A stretch of 64,000 nt of DNA. It comes from Allodiplogaster sudhausi. Lineage: Eukaryota; Nematoda; Chromadorea; Rhabditida; Diplogasteridae. How positions within the stretch are numbered: position 1 is the stretch's first letter; every line of letters starts with the position of its first letter. This document shows positions 12,562-25,019 of this stretch, piece by piece. The stretch lies in contig CALZFC010000271.1 of the NCBI GenBank assembly GCA_945643635.1, positions 379,501 to 443,500 on the forward strand, given 5' to 3'. Made by a program: the position numbers and the translations under genes. The notes beneath the pieces are model-generated. The model did no database searches and was not told where the DNA came from. It saw nothing but the letters and a program-made list of their open reading frames with translations.

Positions 12562-13000
12562 GCGGCAGCTTCTCCTCCATCCCAACACATCGAGTAAAGC
12601 TGAATACATGGAATGAGAAACCGTGCAGAATACCGCTGCTACTCAATTACAAAATGAAAAGAACATTCATATATTAAAGTATGTGTACATTGAAAAGCGT
12701 GATGTTCTCATTCGACGACAGTTGGAAATGGGAGAACTCGTATAGCGAAATGCTTTGGATTGTATGATAACTGTTCGATGTTTCTTGTGATTTTTTTTTC
12801 GGCAGACGTATTACTTTGATTTTCTTAAAAACATTTTTTCAACAAGTAATCTCACGTGACAAAAAGAATTACGGCAAATCAAAGGGAAGCCGGTTTAATT
12901 GAAAATGTAATTAGAGCAGCGAAATTCATGATTGTCGGTGCCGTCATCTCGAGCTGACTGAGAGACTTCGAATCTTCCTCCTTCCCGAACTCTCTTGCAG

Positions 13001-13200
13001 AAGAGAAGGGAAGCCAAAGGCGGACCCGTTCAGTACGCAGAAATGCGCGGCAGTTCCCGACAACGCCACCCACTCGATCGTTCCGTCCAGGGCTTCCTTT
13101 CTCATATTCACGTCAACGTGCATTACCTATTACAAGGATTGCGAGGCAAATGACCGGATTGTGGGTGGCGATGAGGGCGAGACGAGCACAGACAGAGCGG
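13001..13200 (+). pseudogene. Decayed second copy of the MSP-domain gene
   Basis: After an acceptor-like TCTCTTGCAG the text GGGAAGCCAAAGGCGGAC matches the GKPKAD exon of the gene at 12366, then VQYAEM appears only after a frame change, and a GGDEGET motif follows at about 13167 where the intact gene has GEITGET. The frame is broken more than once. This looks like a tandem duplicate in decay. Confidence 0.4.
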
Positions 13201-13571
13201 ACTGCCTTGCCAGCTTCTTCTTCAGCCATTCTTCCGCCCGTCATTTTGGCTTCTCATAAAGCGGTGTGGAAAGAAAAAGCTGTTACAAACAGCTGTCAAG
13301 AACCTATCTTCTTTCATGAACCATGCTTTATCAAGCTCTCAAAACCGCAATTTAAACACGTCTTTCAATGTGTGTGAATGACAACTGAAAGTGAATAGTT
13401 AATGACTGAAAAGTTTAAATGCGAGCTAGAAATGAGTATAAGAAGGAACAGGAGCATTTCAAACTGACAATTACATGCAGGATCACCGTCGTATTTGCGC
13501 ACGATAAGAAATGATTTGAATGACAAGAAGTGGAAAGGAGAAGAGAGACACGTCAATGTGACTAATGAGTC

Positions 13572-13909
13572 TCAGAAGGTCTCGAATCGGTGGATGAAAG
13601 AAGGCGCGTCTCGGTGTCGATTTGCACGTGAGCAGGCCTGTTTGATCTGCTTGTTCACAGCCGCGGGGCCACACGAGAACACGCCGATGTCCGACACCTT
13701 CAAATACTATTCTCTTTCGAGAATATGAAAGATCTGGTGAAACTCGAGTGAACTCATGAAAGGGAACGGACGCAGCTGTGCTGTTGCTGAACAAACTGAA
13801 GGAAACGGTCAAAGTTGGGCCGGCCGAAGTGATTTTCAGCACGGAGGCCAGTGAACATTGAGACACCTGAGTGCACTCCTCGGAAGTGCTGCTCGCAGAT
13901 GTACTGGAA

Positions 13910-13954
<45 letters not shown>

Positions 13955-16900
13955 CAGAGAGAGAGAGGCAGAGAGAGAGACAAAGCGCGAGAGAAGGTGA
14001 GAGGGCCGGATGAGAGAGAAAGAAGGGTCAGATGAGAAAGAGATAGAGAGAGAGAGGGGGAGAGAGAGAGAGAGATGTAATAGCAAGACGTTGCTATTGT
14101 AGTACACTTCTCTGCGATACGATGTAGAAGACGAGGGAGGGAGAGGGTTTTAGCAGGTTTATCTTCAGGAAACTCAGCGACACACGCGACGAAAGACACT
14201 CAACCGCTCACTAGGCGGGAGACAACTGAGACTCAACCGCTATCTATGCGGGAGGAATGCAACACTGATCAGGGAAAGCCCTGCTAGACCAACAATGACA
14301 ATGCCTACGTGGCATAATGAAAGACATAAATGCACTAACAAAGAACAACCACTAAACAACAAGGGGACACTCTACAATTAATAACACACATGGGAATGAA
14401 TGGGCAAAAGGGGTTCTAGAAGGGGCCTACCCATTACATCCCCCTCCTATCAAGGCGGACGTCCTCGGCCGCTGTCTTTCGGTTGGGTTTGGGAAAAGGC
14501 TTGTCTCTTCTGCTGATGAGGCTGCTACGAAACGGTTTGCTGCTGTAGTCGCTGCCACTCGTGGAAGAAGATTGCGCGTCGCTCGTTCTCGATTTCGTAG
14601 AGTCGCTGCCACACGACACGCCCGACTTGCTGCCGCCACATCTCCACCGCATACGCCTCTGCTTCTCCTTTCAATCGATGCTCCAATCTCATTCACTCCG
14701 TTCAGAAATTTCTTCACAAATCCGCCACGTGGCCACTCGCCCTGCTTCATACTTGCTCCATTTCTGTTCACCTTCTGAGATTCTTCTCGGTGATTTTCTC
14801 TCCACTTCATCTGCTTCTTTCTCTCTGCTTCTTCTCTCTTTCTCTTCGTTGGGCACACTCGCCGAATGTGGCCACAACCTCCACACTCATAACACTTCAC
14901 GCACTTCCTGAATCTACCACTTCCATCTGAGATACCACTGTCACTTGTGCTCCTCTCAGATTGGTTCTCTGTCTGTACTCCTACCTCTTCAATCTTATTC
15001 TCCTTCTCGCTGTCCTTCTTGAATGTAGCTGGTGAGAAAATGCTCATGTCCATTTTCTCTTCACTCTTCCTTCTCATTTGCTCCAATTCTACTTCTTTCC
15101 TCTTCAATTCTTCCTCTTGGCATCTGATCACTTTCATCATGTCCTTCATGAGAGACTGTTGTTCTTTAACCATTTTTACATATGTCACAATGTCATTCCT
15201 TTCTTGCGACAAAAGTTCCGTCTTCGCATACACTTCCTTCTTCACAAATCTCTCAATCTTAGCAGTCCTCTCGGCCACTTTGTCTCTCATTTCCTCTCCT
15301 TTCGATTTCATCACCTTCATTCTACTCTCCATTTTCACGATTACCGCACCATCACAAGCGGTCGGTTTCTCCTCGTTTCTCTGCTCCTCTCGCTTCTTCC
15401 CCCTCATCTCACTTCTCATTTGTGCACTCTCTGCACTCTCAGTCCCTCTCTGACTCTCTGCACTGTCAGACTCCTCTCTCTGTTCCTCTCGCCTCTTCCT
15501 CCTCTCTCTTCTCATTGCACTCAGTCCACTCTCGGACATTTCTCCCTTCTTCCTTGGTCGCGCTCGGTCGACTTTCGATTTGGCACGCAGCCTTTCTTCC
15601 TCTTGTTCACTTCGCCTTTACTTCTTCTTCTAGCGCGGTCGGCTTTCAATTCCGCACGTAGCCTTACTCTCTTCTTACTCCTTCTCTCTTCTCTGCACCA
15701 CGTGTAAGGACGCTGCCTTTCCACACGCAAACCACCTCAACACCAAAGTTGTCTAGAGCAACCCCTCTTGCTAACTAGCACAACGAGCCTCAACTGCTGG
15801 AAGCGAACCCCACTTCGACAATCCACACAGCACGACACCGGCTCCTCTTCAACTTCCAACTCAGCAAAAGCCCCCACGCTTCTCTCAGACAGCCCCCACG
15901 CTGATCACAAAGCCCCCACGCTTGCTCACAACCGCCTGACGATCACCAGCCACGCCACCGCCACCAGCTTCTCACTCCGCCACCAGACAGCCGAAGACAC
16001 CAGAACAGCCGAAGAGCACCAGATAAAACGGGTGGGCACTAGGCCTCTTTTAACTGGGTGGGCTCAAGGCCTCTTTTGGTGTTGTTCCCAAACTCTTCAA
16101 AAAGAGCAGGGCCCCCGTAAACTTGGAGTGTTAACAACTGGAGCAGCCGTCGGTGAGAAGTCGCAGCTCGGAGTCGCTTGGAGATGAGTCATCGCTTCTT
16201 CAGCAAGAAAACTCGGCGGATTCGGTCGGTTCGGCCCCCATGTAATAGCAAGACGTTGCTATTGTAGAATACTTCTCTGCGATACGATGTAGAAGACGAG
16301 GGAGGGAGAGGGTTTTCACAGGTTTATCTTCTGGAAACTCAGCGACACACGCGACGAAAGACACTCAACCGCTCACTAGGCGGGAGACAACTGAGACTCA
16401 ACCGCTATCTATGCGGGAGGAATGCAACACTGATCAGGGAAAGCCCTGCTAGACCAACAATGACAATGCCTACGTGGCATAATGAAAGACATAAATGCAC
16501 TAACAAAGAACAACCACTAAACAACAAGGGGACACTCTACAATTAATAACACTACACATGGGAATGAATGGGCAAAAGGGGTTCTAGAAGGGGCCTGCCC
16601 ATTACAGAGAGAGGGAGAGAGAGAGAAAGAGAGAGAGAGCGAGAGCAGGTGAGAGGGCCGGATGAGAGAGAGAGAAGGGTCAGATGAGAAAGAGAAAGAG
16701 AGAGAGGGAGAGAGAGAGGGAGAGAGAGAGGGTCAGATGAGAGGGGGGGAGAGCGAAAAAAAGTGAGAGAAAGGGGGGGGATTTAAAAAGGATAAAGAAG
16801 GTTTCGAGTGAAGCTGACCAGCATTGTTGTTCGAAGGTCGAATTTGTGGAAGAACTGAGTGACGAAGATGTGCGTCTCTAGCAGCCGGCGCTCGTCTAAC

Positions 16901-17180
16901 TCTTCCACAGTCCGCAGCACGTCCACGAACCATTCGTAGTTCTTGTGAGTGGGGCAGATCCACACGAAGTACACCTGAGAATGAGAGAGTCACGCCAACT
17001 CCTTGGAATGCTGGCTGACCTTTTTGCATCGAATGTTGTTGTGTCTTCCTGAGGAGGCATCGATCACGAGGTCAGTGAGGGTCGACGCGTACGGAGTCAC
17101 TCCGATTCCCCCGCCTATCAGCACCGCCACTTCGTACTGGTGCCACTCCTCAAGACTCTTCTCTCTCTCTTTCTCTCTCT

Positions 17181-17227
<47 letters not shown>

Positions 17228-19588
17228 ACCTGATTTCCATCTCCATAAGGGCCACTGAGATGGAGGAGTGGATAGGGAGAGCCTGTTGAGTGTGCACGAG
17301 TTATCTCTGAACGGAGTTGCCATGTCCACGGGCCGACGGCCTTAATTTCTCATTCTATGGTAAGTTGCAAATATGGATTGAAAAGATCTGACCTTGATGT
17401 ACAACTCGAGACTTGTGGCCTGAGGGGCAGAAGCGAGAGAGAAAGCATGGCTCTCATTGAAGGAGCAGGAGAAGGCAGGCGAGGAGATGCGCACCCATTG
17501 GCCAGAGCGGAAACGGAACGAGCGAGGCCGCTTGAATTGCAGGTAGATGATGTCTGCAAAGGGAACACTCCCAGCAGATCAAGAGACTGGCAAGAGGACA
17601 CCTGCCAAGACTGGCACCAGCCAAGACCAACCACTCGGGAGAAGTGCCGCATTCAGAATCTGCAGCTTCTTGTATTCCTGACGCATTCCAATGATACGGT
17701 CAATGATGAACACGACCACCGGGCCAATCACGTAGTACCAGAACTTTGGTGACTGCAACCGCACTGTTCTAAAGACAATTCTCAGGCACAAACACTGACA
17801 TCAAGCAGTTTTGGCAGTCCGTGGAGGACGGTGAGAGCATAGAAGGCAATGTTGAGGAGATGAGTGAGACGGAAAGCGTGGTAGGCACGGCGAACGAAGG
17901 CCGGCATGGCAAACACGTAGATGATAGACATCACCGACACAAGAAGAATTCCAGTTATTCCTGGCAGAGAGAATCGAGATCAGAGGACACCACTATGGAA
18001 TTGATATTTACGACAGTCACATTGTACATAATTGAACTTCTCGAATACCAGTGAGAGTTCCATAGAACCAGTAGCTGATCGACGGCAGGAAATTCGAACT
18101 GCAAGAAATCATTCATCTCAGTTCTCAATAAAGGACTTGAACAACCCGAAGACAGCCTCCTGGAAGAGGCACTGGAGGCCTTCCTGGCTCTGCGTGGCAA
18201 CGTGGTAGAAGTTGACACCGTGACCGACCGTGTGGATCGTTGCCCAGATAGCAGCTTGTATGGCAACGAGCTGAGAAGGACAAATCATTGCTGAAAAGAG
18301 GGAAGAATGCAAGGATACCTTGTGGAAAGCAATGGCCGAGTCGAAAGGAATGAACTCGCCGAGAGGAGTCTCTCGTATCATCGTGATCACATTTCTGAGA
18401 AGGAGTTCTTTTCTGCTGTTAAGAATGTCGAGTGAGGGAAGAAACCTGCAGACAGTGAGTAGAATGAGGGCCATACAGAAGGAGAGAGAAGCCGCTGCTC
18501 CTCTCGTGATTGCGATTCCCGCTCCCATCACACGGCGAAGATCGCGATGCTCAGTCTCGTATCGATAATCTCAGAAGAGAAAAGAGACACTCAAGTCACT
18601 CAACAAGTTCACTCACGCCAGAATCGTTCGAGGAAGAGGAGGATGTTGATGGCGAAGAAGACGAAAAGAATCACAATGTGCTGGCGGTAGGTCTCCAGGG
18701 CAGAGAGGAGAGGGCCGAGAGAGCCCCCGCAAGTAGCAAGAGAATTCAACCAGCCAAGGCCGGAACGGGGTTCGAGAGCGAAAGAACGCAACGAGGCTGT
18801 CCTGTCATTCAATGTCCATTCTTGGATGGCAACGATGTCATTTGACTGACTCATCCAAATTGATCTTGAGATTCGCTCCACGGAGATGAACTCCGACGGG
18901 ACGACGGCCGAGCATCTCTTCCGAGAAGATCGCCGTGAAGTCCTCGTAACTGAGGAAGTCCGAAGCTGGACTCACTCCTACAAACACAAAAAATGCGGTA
19001 TTGTTTAACTAAATTTTGTTCACAAGAACAATAATTAAAATGAGAGTGAAACCAGAACGAAGAAGAAGATTCTCGATGACGTCATTCTGGAAGCCGCCGT
19101 CGACTGCGACGCCCGCGGCAGTGTTCAGGGACTTCAGGAACTCGGCCAGCTCTCTACGCTTCACTCGCCCTTCCCCGTCACGATCACACATCGCGAAGAT
19201 CAACCGGAGACGCTCGGGCATACTGCCTGGAGGATAGAGAAGGAGGGAGAGAGAAAGAGAGAGGAAGAGGGAGAGAGGGAGCGGGAGAGGGAGAGAGAAA
19301 GAGAGAGGGAGAGAGAAAGAGAGAGGAAGAGATAGAGAGAGAACGAGAGTTGGAGAGAGCAAGAGAGAGGGAGAGAGCAAGAAAGAGAGGGAGAGATAGA
19401 GAGAGAAAGAGAGAGGGAGCGAGAAAGCGAGGGAGAGAGCAAAAGAGAGGGAGAGATAGAGAGAGAAAGGGAAGAGAGAGAGAGAGAGAGAGAGAGAGCA
19501 AAAGAGACGGAGAGATAGAGAGAGAACGCGAGGTGGACAGAGAAAGAGAGGGAGAGAGCAAGAGAGAGGGAGAGATGGAGTGAGAAAG

Positions 19589-19634
<46 letters not shown>

Positions 19635-22600
19635 TGGATAAAGAAAGAAGACACAGTGAAAGGGAACTCGGCAAGTGCAAAATGGCCTTTACCGTTAGCA
19701 AACTGGCTGAGGACGTTAAGGAATTCGTCGAAGGACATGGTGTCGGCTCCACTCTTAAAACTAAGTTATTACAAAAATCTTTAAAAAAAAAGAACCTGCG
19801 AAGTGACGACGGCAAACATTCGCTGCACGAAGAGCGCGTTCTCTCGCATTCCAATTGCATCCGCGAATTCGTGTCTGAGCAGAAGGCTCATTCTCTTGGA
19901 CATCACAGCTTGCTACTCCTGAGTGTTCTCTTCACCTCGTGAGTGTTGTCTTCAGAACGTCCTCGTGTCCCTCGAAGGACCCCGCTCCCTCTCCACTCGG
20001 CCCCCCTGCATCCGAGAGTTCCGGACGGTTGAAGACTCTCGAGTACGCCTCGCGGAAGAAGTGGTCGAGTTTGCGTTGTCTTCTGTCCTGAAGAAAGGAG
20101 GAGAATGAAGTGGGATTGAAAGAGAGAAGAACTGGCCTTTGTCTGTGCAGACTCGAGCAGAGTCTCGTTGCGAGCTTGTCTGACGGAGAGGGCCGTGTCG
20201 ATTGTGCGGAGAGCGGTGCCCAACTCAGACAGAAGACGTTGGCAGCACTTCTCAGAGGAGACACGCACGACCTGCACACTTCTCTTCATTCTCATTCTCT
20301 AAAAGGTAGAATGAGATAAAGGTTGCAAACGAGGTCATAATGACGGTCAGTGCTGATGCAGACAAAGGGGCCATGTGTGGAAGAGGCAGAGGAGCCCGTC
20401 TCCGACATCGTCACTTTCACCACACTCGACGGAGCGAACTTCACCTTCCTCAAGACTCCTTCAAACGGATTGTCATTCTAACTTGGTGAAGAGGACATTG
20501 GATATCAGGGACAGAGACATATGAACTGGACTATGTATGTACATACATATGTATATGTACATATGTATGTATGTATGTACGAACCTCCACGTGGCTTCTG
20601 AACATGGAGCTCTGGACCCTTCTCAAGCAAAAGAACGACTTGGCGGCAATACTGCTCGTGCAGCCATTCGATTGCTAAATGTAGAAGTAGAATGACTCGT
20701 GAAGAGGAAGAAGAGTACCAGGCATGCTAAATCTCTTGTTGATGGAGTCGTCGTGTTCGACTGAGTTGGCAGTGAACGAGTCATAGGAAGGGTCCCAGCC
20801 CATCTTCTTGCGCCTTTGCACCAGCATGTAACCGATCCCGACGCAGACTAAGTCACACATTCTTTCTTTCTCATGCAAATTCTCTCTCTCTCTCTCTCTC
20901 CCATGCACGCTACATCTCTCTTCATCTCTTTTCCTCTCTCTCTCTCTCTCTTCCTCGCACTCTTCGTCTCATTTCCTCTCTTTCTCACCCTCTGCTCTCT
21001 CTCTCTCTCTCTCTCTCTTCCTCGCACTCTTCGTCTCATTTCCTCTCTTTCTCACCCTCTGCTCTCTCTCTCTCTCTCTCTCTCTCTCAAACGCACTCTC
21101 TTCCGGATATACACAATTACTATGTAGAAGCATGAACTCACTCAAAGGAATGCATGCGAGACCGATGAGAGTGAAGATGTAAGTGACCTGTTTAATGATT
21201 TGTGGTTTGATAAAATCTTTTATAAGATTGTTTTGTTGTAACCTCATTGCCTGTGAAATGATCGAAACGCATAAAGGGGACGCATGGCTCGAGTCCCGAT
21301 GTTTTGACCTAAAGAATGCACTGATCTACCCGATCGCCTCTCACTCTTCTTTCTCGCAACCTGGAAGGGCTGAGGACAAGGGTCGCCATCCCGCCAAAAG
21401 AATATCTGCAATAGGATGTGAAATATCAAATAATAAATATGAAATACAAAATATGCACACCTCATTTGAGTATGAAAAGCGAAGTTAGACAAGGAGTTGA
21501 CTAATCTTACATCATTCTGCAGATGCTCGTCGCTGACATCGGTTGTCTTAAGAATGATGTCTCGTAGGGTCAGACTCCTAATCTCGTTCAGCTCTTCCTC
21601 GTCGAATATCTCGTTCAGCTGGTTTTCGAACCAGAAGCTATAATTCGGACTTTATTCTTTGCGAGGCTTTATGTTCGCTGGCCACTTCGGAAGACTCCAG
21701 AAAAGAGAGGGAATACAGAAACGAAAGCGAATGGAAGAGCCAACCGATCAGCGTCGCGAATGCGCAAGAACTGATCCTTGATGATGGCAGCGAAGAGTTC
21801 TCCAGTGCCTGACCCGTTGGACTCCAGCATCCCTCCCACGTACGCATCCAGCTGATTGACGTCTCCGTTGTACAGAACGGCCAAGTCTTCGATTAGCTTC
21901 AATCATGTTCAAGAAACAATTCATCAGTGTGACCAGATCAAACTCCGAAGTCACCTTTGGATTTTCCTTGTAAATAATGGGATTGATATCGGTCCAGTTG
22001 CGTTGTGCAAGACCGAACGAGCTGAATTTGGAAGATCAGAACAATTGAATGTCTTTTCTTTGGTTTAATTATGACTGATAAAGAGCAGCAGAGAATACAA
22101 ACCGCCGCAGGAGATTGTAGGGAGGGAGGCCGTTGTCTCGGCCACGCATTATCGAAGTGGACACAACGTCGAGACGGGTGAAGTGCATCGGACCGAAGAT
22201 GTAATCTACAATTGTATCTTCGGTTCAGTCTGTTCAGCCACAGTAAGACAGCTTCTTTGGCTCTGTCTGTTCACTATTTGAGCTGACAGCTAACCTCTCA
22301 AGTCTTCAACAACGATGTGATCCTCTGCTTCTGCAATCTGACTGGCCATTCCAAGAACGATCTCATCCACCGAGTATTCCTTACAATGTCAACATTCAAC
22401 TGATAGCTTTGATTTAGAATGGTCTAACCTGTACAATGTCTTGTGCATTCCACCAGTTCTGGCAGAGACGCAGAGCAGGGTACCCGCCCACTTCGCTGCG
22501 GAACTCACATTTCGAGTTGCGCTTCCGCAAGAGCAACGCCGGAGGCACCTGTAATCGATCTCATGTTTCTGATCTACCCTCGTCGGCCAAAGAAGAAAGC

Positions 22601-24566
22601 AGAAAGAGAGTGAAGAAGGACGTACAATGGAATGCGGGAAGCGGAAGGCGGCAGTGGCGAAAGCGTGCGAGACGCCAGGAGGCATGTGCGGCATGTATTT
22701 TCTATGCGTATTCATTTTCATAAGCATGTTTCAGCTTCAGTGACTTTTCCATATGTGAGCCATACATTTATACTTAAAATTTAAAATGAATTTCATAATC
22801 GTACTAACGTATACGGAGGAATAGCGTTTTTATCAGCAAGAAGGGCCGGGACGAAGTCATAGAGAATTATTTTCTTAAAATTCATGAGAGATTACATTTC
22901 TCAGCATAAATATGCAGTTATTTCAATGGCAAGAACGAATAGCAACCTGAAGACTGGCAATAACCCAACGGCGCGCTGCCTGGAAAACTTCCTCGTCCGT
23001 CCACTCCATATGCTTCTCTTGGATGCGTCCCGCCTCAATCAGTGAAATGCTACTAAGATGTCGAAGACCACGTACATCTAGCTAATTTAAGACCCATCTG
23101 GCCAATGTATTTAGCAAAATTGAGATTTTTACACGAACCTGATAGTTGTGCCATCGATAGAGAATGAGGCCGAACGAGAGAAGACCCGGATTCTCGTTGA
23201 TACGCGAGTCTCCGAGGACTTTGAGAGTTTCTTATTATTATTTTTAAGTGCATATTTTTTCTCTACAATGAGATGAATGAAGCAGCTCTAAAGAGAGAAG
23301 CTGAACAACCGACTGAAGAGTCGTTCGGGATTCATTAGCCGATGAATCTGCGGAGGAGGTGGATTGATGAGAGGAATGTGTGGGTTGTTGAAGGGAGGGT
23401 AGCCCGCCATTGGTCCTTCCTAGGCCAGCGTATACTTTTTTTTCTCAAGAATTTGTAAACAATGATGATAGAGTGGTCATATGCATAGAATATAAAATAT
23501 AAATAATGCGTACCTTGAGAGTTCCGTTAGCCCAGGAACGAAGAGAAGCAACCCACGGTTCTTGAGTACTGTACAGGAACGACGCGTCAATCCAAGAAGT
23601 CCTTTCGTTTACCTTGAATGCTCATTTTGTCGTGTGTTATTGATCGTGAGTGGTGGGTTCTTGACTTGTTCTCTGGGTGAATTGAATCCGTGTCCGGTCT
23701 GCTTGTCGTACTTGGCACGTGCGAATGGAATCTCCGTCTTTCCTTCGCATCCCGCGTCGAACACTTCGTCACATCTGCTTCCTCTCATTCATTCAGGAAA
23801 AAAATAAATTAATTCAAAATATGGTGCAGATTCCTAAGTACTAATAAAATGTTGCGATGCTGACTTTGGCACAGGAATCTTGATCATCTCAAGTGGGCAG
23901 CTGATCTGAGTGGAGTGCATGATCTCGTAGGCTACCACTTGGCCTGAGAAGAAAAGAAAGATTGATTTATACCCTCAAGTCCCGCCATCCCCTCCAGAAG
24001 AAGAAAAAGTGGATAGATATCCTGCCACCCCCTCCCCTCCAGAAGAATAGAAGAGTGGATATATACCCTGAAGACGCGCTCCCCCACCACTGACTGAAGA
24101 AGGCCAGCATGGTCGTCATGTTGCGTGCGTTGGGAATTCCAGATTCGCCCTTGAAGATGAGGTCGGAGATGGCACGAGCAGAGGGGAGGGAGGAGTCCAG
24201 CATGTACACTCCATCCCGGTAGTTCGAGGGAGAGTCTCGGTGAAGTCGACTCCCTCAAACAGTTTCTTCATTCACTCTTAAAATCATTTTGAAATTAAAA
24301 GATAAACTTGTTCTCTTTTGGAAGAAAAGATTGAATAAAAATGCTCACACTTTTTGCTTCAAAAGTTAAGTGGGCAAAAGGCAGAAAAAAAAACATTGTT
24401 TTCATTATGCTTTTCATTTTTGTTACTTTCATGCGGTACAACTTCGGAGAGAAATGCAACAAGAACTATGTAATAGCGTCATAAACATTTTTCACTCACC
24501 AACGGTGCCCCAATCGGGATTCGCAAGATTGTTGAACCAGCCGTCATAGCGCTGATATTCTTCCGT
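13572..24566 (-). CDS. Dual oxidase (DUOX/BLI-3 family NADPH oxidase)
   Basis: A many-exon gene read right to left. The peroxidase-homology half runs from 24566 (RYDGWFNNLANPDWGTVG) through VYMLDSSLPSARAISDLI, MRGRDNGLPPYNLL and IIKDQFLRIRDADR to about 21500. A membrane segment (YIFTLIGLACIPL) follows, then EF-hand segments (CDRDGEGRVKRRELAEF in exon 19053-19226; MSFDEFLNVLSQFANG in exon 19693-19753). The ferric-reductase core holds FHK, HTVGHGVNFYH, the FAD motif HAFSLASAP, the NADPH motif GGGIGVTPYAS and FSCGP; the protein ends FIHRFETF with TGA at 13572. Exons resolved: 13572-13706, 13772-13903, 16819-16974, 17020 to about 17147, 17230-17340, 17393-17553, 17632-17752, 17800-17960, 18049-18098, 18146-18271, 18319-18394, 18446-18569, 18617 to about 18820, about 18847-18977, 19053-19226, 19693-19753, 19796 to about 19900, 20087 (3' exon side)/20137, 24500-24566. 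Peroxidase exons are present but not all bounded. The enzyme makes hydrogen peroxide at the apical membrane; in worms it cross-links cuticle tyrosines. I found no break in the frame. The intron 13904-16818 holds an LTR element. Confidence 0.93.
13916..14075. repeat. GA minisatellite left of the LTR element
   Basis: GA-rich repeats containing the landmark GGGCCGGATGAGAGAG and GGGTCAGATGAGAAAG. The same landmarks recur to the right of the LTR element at about 16648-16740, so the element landed inside a GA-rich tandem repeat within a DUOX intron. Confidence 0.8.
14076..14438 (-). repeat. 3' LTR of the retrotransposon
   Basis: TG...CA bounded, 363 bp. It is the 3' copy because the gag ORF and polypurine tract lie upstream of it on the - strand. 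Confidence 0.85.
14427..15539 (-). CDS. Gag-like protein with one CCHC zinc knuckle
   Basis: A 370-codon ORF inside the LTR element. Residues about 80-170 are Lys/Glu-rich and look helical or coiled. A single zinc knuckle CYECGGCGHIRRVC (C-x2-C-x4-H-x4-C) follows at about residue 215, then a basic region and a Ser/Arg/Ala-rich end. This is the layout of a retrotransposon nucleocapsid protein, which packages element RNA in cytoplasmic particles. No polymerase frame follows. The last codons run through the polypurine tract and stop (TAG) 12 bp inside the 3' LTR. The first Met is the leftmost available; an internal start is possible. Confidence 0.75.
   Translation of the reverse strand: MSESGLSAMRRERRKRREEQREESDSAESQRGTESAESAQMRSEMRGKKREEQRNEEKPTACDGAVIVKMESRMKVMKSKGEEMRDKVAERTAKIERFVKKEVYAKTELLSQERNDIVTYVKMVKEQQSLMKDMMKVIRCQEEELKRKEVELEQMRRKSEEKMDMSIFSPATFKKDSEKENKIEEVGVQTENQSERSTSDSGISDGSGRFRKCVKCYECGGCGHIRRVCPTKRKREEAERKKQMKWRENHREESQKVNRNGASMKQGEWPRGGFVKKFLNGVNEIGASIERRSRGVCGGDVAAASRACRVAATLRNRERATRNLLPRVAATTAANRFVAASSAEETSLFPNPTERQRPRTSALIGGGCNG
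14439..14450 (-). other. Polypurine tract
   Basis: On the - strand ATAGGAGGGGGA directly abuts the TGTAATGG start of the 3' LTR, the position required for plus-strand priming. Confidence 0.7.
16222..16240 (-). other. Primer-binding site
   Basis: On the - strand the sequence immediately after the 5' LTR begins TGGGGGCCGAACC. TGG is the complement of a tRNA CCA end. Which tRNA it matches was not determined. Confidence 0.5.
16241..16606 (-). repeat. 5' LTR of the retrotransposon
   Basis: TG...CA bounded, 366 bp, about 98% identical by eye to the copy at 14076-14438. It contains one extra 3-bp insertion near its right end. Confidence 0.85.
19230..19650. repeat. GA-rich intronic repeat in DUOX
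   Basis: About 420 bp of GA-rich sequence between the EF-hand exons at 19053-19226 and 19693-19753. A further CT block at 17157-17227 lies between NADPH-binding exons. The long open frames over these blocks are Ser/Leu or Arg/Glu repeats and are not genes. Confidence 0.9.
20531..20582. repeat. TATG/CATA palindromic microsatellite
   Basis: Alternating TATGTATG and CATACATA units make this intronic stretch of DUOX self-complementary, so it could extrude as a cruciform. Confidence 0.7.
20880..21090. repeat. CT repeats with a 67-bp tandem duplication
   Basis: The block TTCCTCGCACTCTTCGTCTC with its CT flanks occurs at 20951 and again at 21018, a 67-bp direct repeat. It lies in the DUOX intron that separates two halves of a membrane segment region. 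Confidence 0.75.
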
Positions 24567-24983
24567 CTTTTTTAGAGCTCAAGTACTACGGTAAAGGGTT
24601 AGACTTTTCAAAAGGCTAAATACTTTCGTTTGTCTACTGTCGTCACTTTTGTTGAGATTTCAATGTTCAGATTCTTTGTGCAAACGTGATGTAGATAAGT
24701 ATACAAACCTGTGCATCCGGGAAAGGAGGAAATGCCAAAGAAAGAGAGATAGCAATTGATTAAGAGAGAAAGAGAGGAGAGAGAGAGAGGGAAGAGGGAG
24801 AAAGAGAGCGAGTGGGTGGGCGACTTCCTCTTCTTCTTCATCTCTCTGCTCACTCCTCCCTCTGCTTCTGCTGCCGCCGTCCCTTCTCTCATCCGAGAGC
24901 GCGAACTTTTCGGCAGGCCTCCGATCTAAGCTCTCAAAGACGAAAGAAGGAGAAAGAGATAGAGAAAGAGAGAGAGAGAAAGG

Positions 24984-25019
<36 letters not shown>

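Larger units (their letters stand above)
14076..16606 (-). mobile_element. Non-autonomous (gag-only) LTR retrotransposon
   Basis: Two direct repeats, 14076-14438 (363 bp) and 16241-16606 (366 bp), start TG and end CA and differ at only a handful of positions plus one 3-bp indel, so the insertion is young. Orientation is -: directly inside the right LTR is TGGGGGCCGAACC, which has the TGG start of a tRNA primer-binding site, and directly inside the left LTR is a purine tract (AGGAGGGGGA on the - strand). GAGAGA flanks both ends and could be the target duplication, though it lies in a GA repeat and is not diagnostic. The internal 1.8 kb holds one gag-like ORF and no protease, reverse transcriptase or integrase, so movement would need enzymes from another element. 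It sits in the same transcriptional orientation as the host DUOX gene. Confidence 0.85.

Noticed and set aside
14427..15539. Host zinc-knuckle gene rather than a transposon gene
   Set aside because: It is enclosed by near-identical TG...CA LTRs with adjacent PBS-like and PPT-like sites.
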